Shown piece after piece: positions 31,701 to 42,075 of a DNA stretch of 64,000 nt (its first letter is position 1; every line of letters begins with the position of its first letter). The notes beneath the pieces are model-generated. The model ran no database searches. It was not told the DNA's origin and was given only the letters and a program-made list of their open reading frames with translations. This DNA comes from Watersipora subatra (taxonomy: Eukaryota; Bryozoa; Gymnolaemata; Cheilostomatida; Watersiporidae). The translations under genes were made by a program, and so were the position numbers. The stretch is taken from assembly GCF_963576615.1 (NCBI RefSeq), contig NC_088711.1, forward strand, positions 11,774,869 through 11,838,868, read 5' to 3'.

Positions 31701-34700
31701 ATTTGTTCCATTTGGTGAGTTTCTCGGACTGGTGCTGGGTGATTTCTCAATGACAACAAGAGGCAGGTCATCGGAGGTAATATGAGTAGTTGGGTATTCA
31801 ATAATTGACTACAAACAATCAAAGTTCCATTAACTATGACATTTCAATACACGCAAAAACATGCTACTACTGAAACAGGTTTTGACATTATTCATCATAA
31901 TAGCATACTTAAAGTTTATGCTTATGAAATGCGACTTCATCAATAAAAAAGGACACCAAAAAGTGAACAGGCTATTGCAGGGATCCGATTATATCCAGCA
32001 ATCAGCAACAAGATATCAGTTTAGAGGTTGACTTTCACCTTAGACAGTTCCACTCAAATGTGCTTTTAATTCTGCTTCAATGCGTGCCTGATGATGCTAC
32101 TGACAAATTCCTAATTGTAGAAACTGAGCTAGTTAAGTAACACTGAGCTGGTCTCATACCTGTGAAGTAATACTCGCATCCTCCTCGGGAAGCGGAGAAG
32201 TGCTTCTGAGTGTATCATCAGATGAGTTGCACGTCTGCACCGGTGAGATATGCACGGACTTATTAGACACCTTGCAGTCATCTGTTCTTTTATGAGACAG
32301 TCGAGGCATGAGAGAAACCAACTTTTGTTTCACACTACAATGCATCGCCAAACACTGGACTATGAGTAAATATAGATATACAGTAATACTTCAACATACA
32401 AGTGCTCCAACGTACGAGAAACTTGAGATACGAGCCAGCTTTTAAGCAAGTTTTAGCACTAACATACGAGCCACGTTTGAGATACGAGCACGTGAGTCAG
32501 TTGCCAAGCATGCCGGAGGTGCATTATGAGAACAGCATCACTCTGTATTTTTCAACTGCTCAGTTATACTTTTGTACCGTGTTTTTTGGTGCCCGATTTT
32601 CAGTGCAGAATTATGTGAATTAAAAGTATGGTGCGTAGACCGAAAGTTTGCGAGTAAAATGAAAGATAATGGAAAGAAAAAGCAAATGATAATAATTGAT
32701 ACTAAACGGAAAATTATTGTAAAATATGCGAAATGTGTATGTGTGATTGAGCTAGCTCAGCAATCTGACAGAAATACATCCACAATTATCAAACAGAAGG
32801 ATTATATTCAAGGCATTTAGTTCGCCAAAGGACTAACCATAGTTTCTAAACGGCGCAGCAATCTTCATGACCGCTGATGGAGAGACTGATCAGGCATTGG
32901 ATAAAAGATAAACAATTGGCCTGTGACAGCGTAACTGAAACGATGTTTCAATAAAGGCGAAAAGGCCGGTGGTGAAAAGGCCTATGTGAAAAGGCCGGTG
33001 CTATCTATCAAAACTATAAAAAATAGACTTTCGGACAAGTTGGCTAGTGGTCGTGCATTAAACCTTTGTGACGACACCTGTGTTCGTCCTAATCGCAACA
33101 TGTTGAAAGGGCGACAAAGGCAAACGTTCTTAGATAGGTTTATCTTTAAACGGCCGGCTAGTCGTGAAAGCGAAACAAAGGAAAAATTAGCTAACCAGCG
33201 AGAAACTTCAAACTATGAACGCCGAAGAAATTTTAATTACGCTAAATTAAAAATGAAAGTTTGCTTTTAAGTTTGTTTTTCAAGACTTTGATAAAATCCA
33301 AATTTATCAAATTCAACTGTTGTAATGAAGGATAACACTTATACCTCCCTCCCTGGCAAATCCTAGCGGTAGCTGCTATTGTATGTATTTAATTTTACAT
33401 TTTAATTAATCACATTTCCTTGCATTACTTTTTATTTGTTGCTTTTTGAAAGCATGTGGTATGTTAGGACAATAACCAACATGTTCTTTCTGTTACAATA
33501 TCTTGTTTTGAGTGTTTTATTTGCATTTTTTAGAGTATGGAAACTAATCAATATATATTTAATTGTTCTATATATAAATAAATTGCACCAACATGCGAGT
33601 AAATTGACATACGAGCTCAGTCTCGGAACGCATTAAGCTCGTAAGTCGAAGTATGACTATAACTTTATTGTGAGAATGCTACTAGTGAACAATTATTAGG
33701 CAATTTTATATAAAATAAACTGACGGTTACATTGAGACAATTTTATAAAAAAATGAATAATTTCATTTTACGGATGTCCCTACAAGTAAAGTCTTAGAAA
33801 GTATTTGTAGTTCAAAAGACAACTTATAATAGTAAGTTTAGCGATAGAAAGCCTAGCTCTCAGAAACTGTGTGTTAACAGGGAAGCTTCTCTCTTACCTG
33901 TCAGGAGCATTCTGGAACCAGGCATCTAAACTAATGTCTTCTTGGTCATCTTTGCCTTGCTCTGAGACACGAGAGCTCAACCAAAGGTGAGTAGGCTGAT
34001 CATGTGATGGATCGAGACTGTCTAGTAACAATTTCAATGCTGCAAATAATCAGTAAAGCTAAAGATAGTGCAACATTGAATGTGAATATCTCGTCATCAG
34101 TACACCTACTCGTATTACTGCTACTAGTACCCTGGCAGCCCAGTGTGCCATGAAAGATTGTCAGGAGTGCCAAAAAAGCCTGGACAACGACAATATGCAC
34201 AGTAATTATAACAGACTGGAAGATGAATGATTGGCACACGTGGTAGAGTGTCGGTCGACCAAACTGAAAGCCAAGGGTTTGAATCATGTTAAACACAATA
34301 TTTTTTCCTAGCACTCTAAGCGTATCTTCGGACAGACATGGCTCTTATCATGGTAAAGAAGATTAGAGTATGTAAATATGACAGTTTAGAAACTATGTTT
34401 ATCAAGGTCGTTATTCTCACATGATATATAATATGTACACAACAATTATGTCAGTTCTAAAACGCTTTAAACTTGTCAGTGGTCCTCTCTACAGTGGGAC
34501 GCCTGCAACAACCACTCTGTTGCAAGCATGTTTAAATGCTGCCAACATAGATATTTATAAAACTAAAGAACCGCATTAAAAACCGAATAACAAACCATTT
34601 TTACACAGAACTATAAGACAAAGTAAAGATAGTAATCAAAACAGTTTAAAACCAGTTTCATTATAATTATATGTAATATTTGGTTTGTGAGCAACTTAAA

Positions 34701-37700
34701 CAAAAATAATATTTGAGGGTATCAACATAAACACTTTTGTGTATCTCTTAAATGAGCTAGCAACCACTTACCAAAAACAGTACGTCACCAGAACTGAAAC
34801 AAAATCGTATGCTGATCAAACCTCGTCGAGTCTATAGCAAAGCTGCTGGTATCCAAAATGGAAGTTGCATAAATTGACTCCTATCAATGCTACCAGTGAG
34901 CAAATGCCTAGCAATATTTTATATTCCAGTCGATATTTTCAATTTTTATTCTAACATCGTAACCGTTGACATACTAAGACATATACAAGAGATGTCCGTG
35001 TTCATTTAGCAATAGGAGAAACATTTTAATGAAAGTAATTAAAAAGTGCAGTGCCTGTGCAGTAACACGTCACATCATTTCCTGTCACAATACTCTTACA
35101 ACAATAATATTACTAGTCGCAGTGTCATTACCGTGAGTGGAAATCGTGGCATGATTCTTGTCTTCATCGACCGTCTGTTTAGGAGGCTCTGAGCTAAAAA
35201 CAGCCGGAGTGGAAGCGGGTCGGGCGGGGAGTGATTGTGTCTCATTTTGTGCAGGCGGCTGAGGTGAAGGTGACCTCATCATCCTATTTCTGCTGTCTAT
35301 AACACAGAAGACACCATCTACTAATATCTATATATTATACACTGAAATAAAATTGTAATACAAAATAGTGTTATTAGTTATTATGTACTCATCTATGATG
35401 ACAGACAGACAGACAAGCACTGATATATAAATATCAGTGTTTGTCTGTCTGTTTTAGGCAATAAACCCGCTTCGCACTGGATTTGAACACAGAACCTCCA
35501 TATCTTCAGACCAGCGAGCTAATCAAATACACTATGCTTTCCTTGTCATACTATGGCATAATAGGCCACATACATATGCAGCGCTTGCGAAAATACTTTT
35601 GGCCAGCTTGACGTTTCACATAACGTCGGTTACGTCAAGCTGGCTTCACGGCTATTATTATAGTAAAGGTTTAGGCTACTAGCTTACTAGGTAAGTTACT
35701 CAAACTCATTGGGTAATTATTTCATTACCAGTGCAATGCCTAGCATTCACCTCGTGTACCTAATAACAAACACGATGTACACGCAGGTGTGTGGGTTGAT
35801 AACAGACAGGATACCATCTCATGGTACACATGATACCATCTGATGGTACACAGGCTATCCATGTGACTAAACAGAGTCTCCAAATGCTTATAGTTATAGA
35901 CGTGCATATAAAGCAATAGTCTATAAGAGACCGTAAGATAATATAAGCAAGCATTTGTAATAAATCTGATGTAAATTAGGATGAATAAGACATATAAGCC
36001 CTGTCAGACTTGGCTATTTTTGGCTGCCGGGACCCAAAGATTCTGAGAAAACCTTTTACAGCAAATACCAGTTGTATTATTTTAGTCACACTTTTTTGTT
36101 TTACCTTCAAGAGAAACGTCAAGGCAGACTTCAAAAGTGACACATAAAGTATTTGTAAAGCAGCTAGTTGAATGGGAATACATAGGTAGCTGGTGGTAAG
36201 TTATGCTGCCTTTTATCATATAATACAGGCAACTACTTAGCAAAATGAATCCATACATAAGTGTAGTTGGAGCATAATCACGAGCACAACAAAGCACAGC
36301 ACGGCTAAACAAAGATACTTCAAATATGACATTTTAAACGGGAGACGAGAAAGCATTACTGAAGCCGAGACCACAAAATATTGACTAATGGTTTTTTAGA
36401 ATTCCTTTGTATCCCCAGGTTGATTTTTAGTAGGTGAGTTGTGTGACCTAGAACAAACAGATATATAGAGCTTTAAAAAGCTACAATTTGCTGAATAACG
36501 CTTTCTTGTCCAGGGTTGACGCTATTCTTTGGCAATGTGTTAGCGCTGTTCACTTCACCTCATAGTAATTTCTGGTTTTTTGAAGAAGTTAATATAACTT
36601 GTATTTCTGTTAGCTTGTACAAACGAATCTTTACCTCGATATCTTTGTCTCGCCTTAGAAAGTTCCAATTCTTCAACTTGCTTCTGGTACTGCTCAAATG
36701 GAACGATAGGGAGACTCGAATTAGACTGTAATCTTTGAGAATGGCACTGAGATGAACTTGACATGGGAGGCTTTGATCTAATGTCTCCTTCTGATTTACC
36801 TTCGCTCATGCATCTCTTCCTGTGTATCCTAGGCACCTAAAATCAAATTTCATCATAATAGGCACACACACACACAGCATAACCTAATCTAGAAGTTACT
36901 CTACAGCAGGATGAAATTATTCGTGGAGTTGAATTTTGCGAAAATGGTCTTTTGAAGCATATTCGCGGACCAAATTATTCGTGGATGAACACATTTGCAA
37001 ATAAATTAATCCGCAAAAGCGGCTAGCAATAGAGTAAAACCTTCACATGCTTATACCACGTGTTTAGGTTTCTGTTTAGCTAAGAACTTTGTGCCGACCA
37101 TACTAAGCTATAAATTTGTTGTAGCATCCAGAGGTTTTCATGAATGTTCATCGATTTGGAGGCCTTTGGTGAACCATAAATTTGTATTAAGTTATGAGTT
37201 TTTTTAAAGTAAAGAACTGCAGAAGATTTTTTTTCGATGAAGATGCCTTGCCGAATAACTTGTGACAACCTTGAAAAATTTTGTAAAGAAGTGTGATGCA
37301 TTGGCAATGGGCTTAACTCAAAGCCCTGGCGAAGATTTTAAAAGAGTTTGGAACTCAGCTACGTTTACTAACTCCGCCTAGCGGCTAGTTTTTAATTTGA
37401 AGTAGTAGTTATTCTCCCTTGTGTTAAAAATAAAACTAATTATTCGCAGATTTTAATAATTCGCGGACTTGATTGTATGCAAACTCGCGAATTATTAAAT
37501 CTATTGAATATTTTCATCCTGTAGGGTATCTCGATCAACCCCTGGCCTTATGGTCTAGAATGCCTGACCTACAAACAACAGGTCGAAGTTCAATTCCCAA
37601 AAAGGCCACTGGTGGTGACAGGAATGACATCCACTCTTTGCAACTGGGCATGTCCCCAGTCGTCGAGGTTCCCTTTTTACTGGACTCAGACATGTTCAGC

Positions 37701-40466
37701 CAAGATCAGTTAGACATTGTTTGTGCAACATGACTCTTAAAAACCCGCACGGTATCTACTTGCAGTGAGCAGATACCATACTTGGTCTTCAAGAGATTTC
37801 TCACAGTCTAAATGTTTTACCTACAACCTCTAAGTACTGTACAAGCTGAGTATTTGATGAAACGATTGGTAATGGAACAAAATAGTGGTACATCAAAAAA
37901 GATCTTTGAAAGTAAGCGAAAAGCAGACGACTCCAAACTATAATTTGAGTAATCAAATTACAGTAGTTGATAAAATCCCTATAATACAATTGTTGTTTAA
38001 AAACTCACTGGCTTTGTCATAAGTTTCATTCCGGCAACAGAAGAAATATCAGTTGTTGACTTTGCCTTTTGCCTCAAAGCTAACGACTTGTAACTTTCCC
38101 GTGGTTTGCTATTTAAGGCAAGTGGAGGCAGTTCTACAAAGATTATTGAAGAACCAAACATTCAGTAATAACCTGAAGCTATCATTTACACACGGCTTCT
38201 TCCACAGCATACTCTTATATCATAACAAGAGCATAGAATCTGACATATTTTTTTACAAAGCAAGAAATAATGGCCGAGAGATGAAATTGGCTCATAGCCA
38301 ACATGGCAACAGTGGGTGATCAAATTTCTTTATTTGACATCACGTTGTCGGGTCAACTTAACATGTACAGCAATATGCTACTCACAAAGCTGTCACCAGG
38401 GGCCTTCACCTACTATTTGAAAAGTTTACATAACAAATTCATGCTTCAAAGCATTAAGTCTGGCCCCTTTTGTTTGTCTCAAAGCAATCTAACATGCTCA
38501 ACAACACACTGTGATCAGAGTAATCCGGCGCAGCTTTTGAAGCCATTAATCCATTACCCATTAGCTCTCACTCAGTTTAATAGACAAACGAATCACCGCC
38601 ACTCGACTCCACTGATTTGTGTTGTGTTACGAGCAAACATTGTACAAAACACAACATACATCAATTATGGCCTAAACTCTCCCTACTAACCTGGATACTC
38701 GAAAGCCTTGTTATCACATGGACCAGAATAAGTAGCAGGAACCTGAGACGAGGCTTTGTTTACAGCCTCATCTGCTTCTGAAGACTCACTGGTATCAATA
38801 TGAAAGTCCTATAGCCAATATAAAGAATAACCCTTTCACTTCTGACTATGAGATAGAATTAGCAGCCAAAACTTTTGCTGCCAAAATAAATGTTTATACC
38901 CTATCTCTTACATGTGCCTTCAAACTCCGTCAAATAAACTTTCATCTATATTTCCAAAATACTATTTTACACAAATGACTGTAATATCTGAAATTTATAC
39001 ATTGTAAACTTTCATTTGATATATAACTCAACTGGTTAATAAGCTATTAACAGGTGATACTGTGCAAAATAATGCTGAAATGTCAAAAATATGCAGGGTG
39101 TTAATACTTATGATCGTGTTAGTATCAGGGATTACGTGTTTGTCACAATTTCCATTTCCATAACATTTCCATAATTCATTTCCATAGTTTTTCCATTTCC
39201 ATAACATTTCCATAATTCATTTCCATATTATTTCCATTTCCATAACATTTCCATAATTTATTTCCATATTATTTCCATTTCCATAATATTTCCATAATTC
39301 ATTTCCATATTATTTCCATTTCCATAACATTTCCATAATTCATTTCCATATTTTTTTCCATTTCCATAATTCATTTCCATATTTTTTTCCATTTCCATAA
39401 TTCATTTCCATATTATTTCCATTTCCATAACATTTCCATATTTCTAAAATAAAATTTCCATATCCATTTCCATAAAATTATGGAAATATTTATGTTTATG
39501 GAAATGGATATGGAAAAGTAAACATTTCCATAATATGTTTAGCGATCCCTGGTTAGTATTTGATATAAGTCGCTGATATACAGGAGGCCTGCAGTTCACA
39601 TACCCATCTTCTCATTGGATTTGATAAAACATCATTTGAAACAATGCAAATTAACAGAGTATCTTTCTAAGATGTTATGCAATGGTACTCTCGAGGTACT
39701 GCGAGGTATAGCTCACTAATTTTCATCCTTTTGTTCTATAATCACTGACAGATGTTGTCAAGCTAATCTGCAATTACAATTCAAACTACATACTCTGACT
39801 TCATCCAGGGCAACCTGAATCTTGCTGAGAAAATCCTTTTCCCTAGAATGTGACTTTAGACGAATCTCTGTTATGTAGGCTTGTTTTCGGTACATTTGCA
39901 TTTTCTTTCGTTTTTCTGCTGTCATCTGCAGCAAATATGATTTTTTTAAATTTACCAAAATTAAACAGATAAAAATTTACAAGTGGCTTCACATTCGTAG
40001 CTTGGCAGAAACCTGTTGTAAAAACAAGTGATTCCTCATTCATGACTATTATTGGCAAGCTGCCAGTAAAGTTAGTCGAGTCGCTCTTGCTGCGCTCCTT
40101 AAACAACTTGTGAAACTCATAAACTGGCAGTCACAACTTTTGTATACAGTAATCGTTATTAAACACTTGTAACAGCAGCTTTATGCTAGTTAGGATACAC
40201 TTTCACAAATACAATACTAGGATTCTGTCAATAGCAAGCCATGCCATGGCAACGGCAGTTCATTACAATTCTAAACAGAATTAATTAGCAATTCAACGTT
40301 GAAATTAAGTCCCTACCACTGGTGGAGGCAACACTTTCCCATTAAGTTTTACAGCCGATTTAAAGCCAATTTGTGATGAGGTGAAAGTCTGCCATTTTGT
40401 CCTGGAGTCACGAATTTTCTTCTCCAAAGCCAATGACTGTTCACGGCACTTCTCCAGAATATCCAT
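25751..40466 (-). CDS. CCP110: Centriolar coiled-coil protein of 110 kDa homologue (CCP110/CP110), 21 exons
   Basis: Minus-strand exons: 40466-40317, 39925-39794, 38808-38691, 38133-38009, 36836-36635, 35296-35132, 34021-33898, 32334-32160, 31808-31650, 31174-31021, 30417-29857, 29646-29485, 29129-29077, 28783-28547, 28215-28149, 27883-27757, 27426-27333, 27244-27143, 26992-26903, 26722-26609, 25891-25751. All are GT-AG with matching phases, for about 1083 aa (human about 1000). CP110 caps the distal end of centrioles and blocks cilium assembly. Family matches are the N-terminus (MDILEKCREQSLALEKKIRD, then AEKRKKMQMYRKQAYI and SKIQVALDEVR), a calmodulin/IQ-like segment LIKGHLCRKLFKCSKVKSLI, and the conserved C-terminal block AAKEDLYDIFFNFETCQRLA. 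The middle is disordered and Ser/Pro-rich, with SLTPTPPGRELTPTPPRRP as possible proline-directed kinase sites. Exon 16 holds a KEN triplet. The start at 40466 aligns with the human start and follows a possible acceptor (TTACAG) for a 5' UTR exon; an in-frame ATG at 40496 is the alternative. Small exons could be missing. Confidence 0.93.
25905..26250 (+). repeat. Dispersed repeat, second copy, with minisatellite tail
   Basis: 25905-26025 matches 22947-23060. It runs into an approximately 23-bp tandem array (unit like CACTAATCCACAGCTCCAAT) to about 26250, with some 9 imperfect copies. It lies in CCP110 intron 20 and begins only 14 bases from the acceptor of the last exon. Confidence 0.85.
27909..27986 (-). 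other. Candidate extra CCP110 exon separated by a 25-nt gap
   Basis: This 78-nt segment has AG upstream and GTAATT downstream, is open, and enters and leaves in phase 1, as exons 15 and 16 require. It encodes a coiled-coil-like stretch (EKTVLMQRLQIKKIMMQ). The gap to exon 16 (27884-27908) would be a 25-nt intron, unusually small for an animal. It may instead be intronic or an alternative exon. Confidence 0.3.
29160..29360. repeat. Degenerate short tandem motif region
   Basis: Imperfect copies of CATAACCATCATAACATAAT and of ATAGCAAGC.TTTGTGATA-like units recur in this CCP110 intron. Copies are too diverged to count. Confidence 0.45.
31290..31580. repeat. Minisatellite, unit of about 30 bp (CCP110 intron 9)
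   Basis: The motif ATATCAGTGACAGTGGTGTT then AGA(C/T)AGT recurs about 9 times with spacing near 30 bp and frequent substitutions. Exons on both sides are unaffected. Confidence 0.75.
32381..33659 (+). mobile_element. Tigger/pogo DNA transposon relic (1279 bp) in CCP110 intron 7
   Basis: The left end CAGTAATACTTCAACATACA and right end, read inward, TAGTCATACTTCGACTTACG are inverted and flanked by TA. Inside, 32650-32817 encodes a CENP-B/Tigger N-terminal DNA-binding domain (MIIIDTKRKIIVKYAK, then IELAQQSDRNTSTIIKQKD). 33100-33170 encodes a C-terminal tail resembling Tigger (RQTFLDRFIFKRPAS). The catalytic middle is missing, so the element is a deleted, non-autonomous copy oriented opposite to the host gene. 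Confidence 0.85.
34229..34290 (+). repeat. tRNA-like (SINE-type) sequence
   Basis: TTGGCACACGTGGTAGAGTG resembles a Pol III box A, and GGTTTGAATC 26 bases later a box B. It lies upstream of CCP110 exon 7 on the plus strand. It is not a plausible functional tRNA: the cloverleaf is poor and no clean acceptor stem is visible. Confidence 0.5.
35395..35760 (-). mobile_element. tRNA-like repeat of the CCCGG/ACAGACAGAC family, inverted copy
   Basis: ACAGACAGACAGACAAGCACTG at 35400-35420 matches the tail of the family. The minus strand then shows box A-like TTAGCTCGCTGG and box B-like GTTCAAATCC (35467-35545). A body follows with GCCAGCTTGACG and its inverted copy near 35610-35650, matching the body of the 5951-6477 copy. 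It lies in CCP110 intron 5. Confidence 0.6.
36907..37521. mobile_element. MITE with CAGGATGAAA termini (615 bp)
   Basis: The left end CAGGATGAAATTATTCG and right end CGAATTATT...TTTTCATCCTG are inverted, with TA after the right end and TA three bases before the left. Subterminal TATTCGCGGAC and ATTCGCGAA repeats recur, as in the 16276-17529 element. It lies in CCP110 intron 4 and is non-coding. Confidence 0.6.
37536..37610 (+). repeat. tRNA-derived SINE head
   Basis: TGGCCTTATGGTCTAGAATG (box A-like) and GTCGAAGTTCAATTCCC (box B-like) are spaced as in a tRNA. The 5' TGGCCTT can pair with the 3' AAGGCCA as an acceptor stem, and GACCT/AGGTC can form an anticodon stem with an oversized loop. 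This is better preserved than the other tRNA-like copies but is still likely a SINE head, with an unrelated body continuing to about 37740. Confidence 0.6.
39126..39551. mobile_element. hAT-type MITE filled with TTTCCAT minisatellite, exact 8-bp TSD
   Basis: GTTAGTAT lies directly outside both ends (39118-39125 and 39552-39559). The termini are CAGGGATTACG at left and, read inward, CAGGGATCGCT. Nearly all of the interior is a run of TTTCCAT and CATTTCCATAA variants, with an inverted stretch (ATGGAAAT) near 39478-39520. It lies in CCP110 intron 2. Confidence 0.85.
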
Positions 40467-42075
40467 GCTGTAATGGGTGTCACATACAGCTGCCATTCAG
40501 TTAGTATACCGGGTGAAAGTGTTGATCTAATCTTCTCAACAAGTTGACAGACAAGGCAAATCAAATTTTCTAGTATCAAGCAAGCAAGGAATAATTTATT
40601 AAGTCAGGATTATTTGTTTTAAAGTTAGATGAACTGATTTGATAGTGCAGTATACAACATGTGCTAAACTGTGTTAACTGCTTCAGATATGAATTGAAGC
40701 TAAGTGAGCAAGCAATGGAAATAGGCAAATTTCAATTGATAAAGGCATGAAAGTAAGAAATCTCTTTAGTTGTATTTTTTTCTTTGAATAGTTTCAGTCA
40801 TACGCACAATGACCTAAAATAAACAACTACAAGTTACAAAGAACAGCAACAATAACAACTAAATTACAAACAATGACAGTGAAGTTGAGTCTCGCCTGAC
40901 AGCAGCTTCCTTCTTCATCAAATACATACATAAAATTTTGTAAAATAAGATTTTAATGATAGACCAAATGCCAGTTAATCTAAAAATGCACATAAGCTGA
41001 GAATCTTGGTTAAATGATAATGTATGTAGTGTTTTAAATGATTTGAGCCCTTCTTGCTCGAAAGGTATCAATCTACTAGAAAAGCTCATTAACTACTCAA
41101 AAGTAAAAATGTATAGTTAGCCAAACCATGAAATTATCAAGTCCAACTTTGTCATGCTGTTGGGTGATTTTTTTATTCCTACCATTTAAACAATTAACCT
41201 AGACTGCTGTGTAAAAAAACAAACTTTTAGTTAGCATGAATAACTTAATTTGCAGTATGTTATACCACACATACGTTGTTCAAACAATGCTCACACTCAC
41301 CAGCAAAAATAATATATTCTTATGTATACAGTATACTGGCGATCTAATATCTATAAGGTAAAAATATAAATACTTACAGTTTTCAACTTTAAAATATTTA
41401 GTTTTTTGGCGCTTTACTGAAGATCTTATGAATTAATCTATTTTTTCAAAATTTTCGCGATTGCATAAAACCGCTTTCGAGCGTGATCGTTCGCATGTCC
41501 CGCCATGATGTTTGAAGTCAACGACGCGAAAACATTGCTACAAGCGCGTTTATTGGTCCACCCACCTTAGGCAGAGCGTCAGTATTTGGCATTGCTGAAA
41601 AGTTGAACGCTACGGCTACAAGAATAAAAATCGATACGCTAGGACCTCAATTTATGGAAGCGACGCAGGTACATACAACTCCATATTACCTCGTTATACA
41701 TGCGAGTAATTATTGCACTATTGCTCATATATTGCATTACTCTTGCAAATGTACATTATTGCATATATTAACTATAGATTATAGCTAAATATGAAACCAA
41801 GACAACTACTATGTTATATGTCAAGTATATGAAAACTACTTGAGCAAAGGTGTAGAAATTTAGTTGTTTAAAACTATAACCATAACTAATATATATAGTT
41901 AAATATTGGTTGGTAAAGCATAGCGCCTAACCAATACAATTCTATAATTGGCCGATCTTTTAACCAGAGGAAAATATTCCTTCAAAGATGTACATTCGTA
42001 AACCCTAATAAACATCAGAAACTTGTTGATGTGTAAATAATTATATTTGCTAAAAATTACCAAAAGATCTTTGAC
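40467..42075. other. Intergenic DNA between CCP110 and the MYND gene
   Basis: Most of this is AT-rich with no coding signal. The exception is a CpG-richer patch at 41455-41590 with a CCAAT box on the minus strand near 41554, listed separately as a candidate CCP110 promoter. Confidence 0.5.
41455..41590 (-). promoter_or_regulatory. Candidate CCP110 promoter / 5' UTR region
   Basis: This patch has many CpGs (TTTTCGCGA, GCGTGATCGTTCGC, ACGACGCGAAAA) in otherwise AT-rich DNA, and an ACCAATAAACGCG element on the minus strand. CCP110 coding begins about 1 kb downstream and seems to have an upstream non-coding exon. The assignment is inference from composition and position. Confidence 0.35.

Noticed and set aside
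37542-37607. Functional tRNA gene
   Set aside because: An acceptor stem can form, but the anticodon loop is oversized and no terminator T-run follows closely. A SINE head is more likely.
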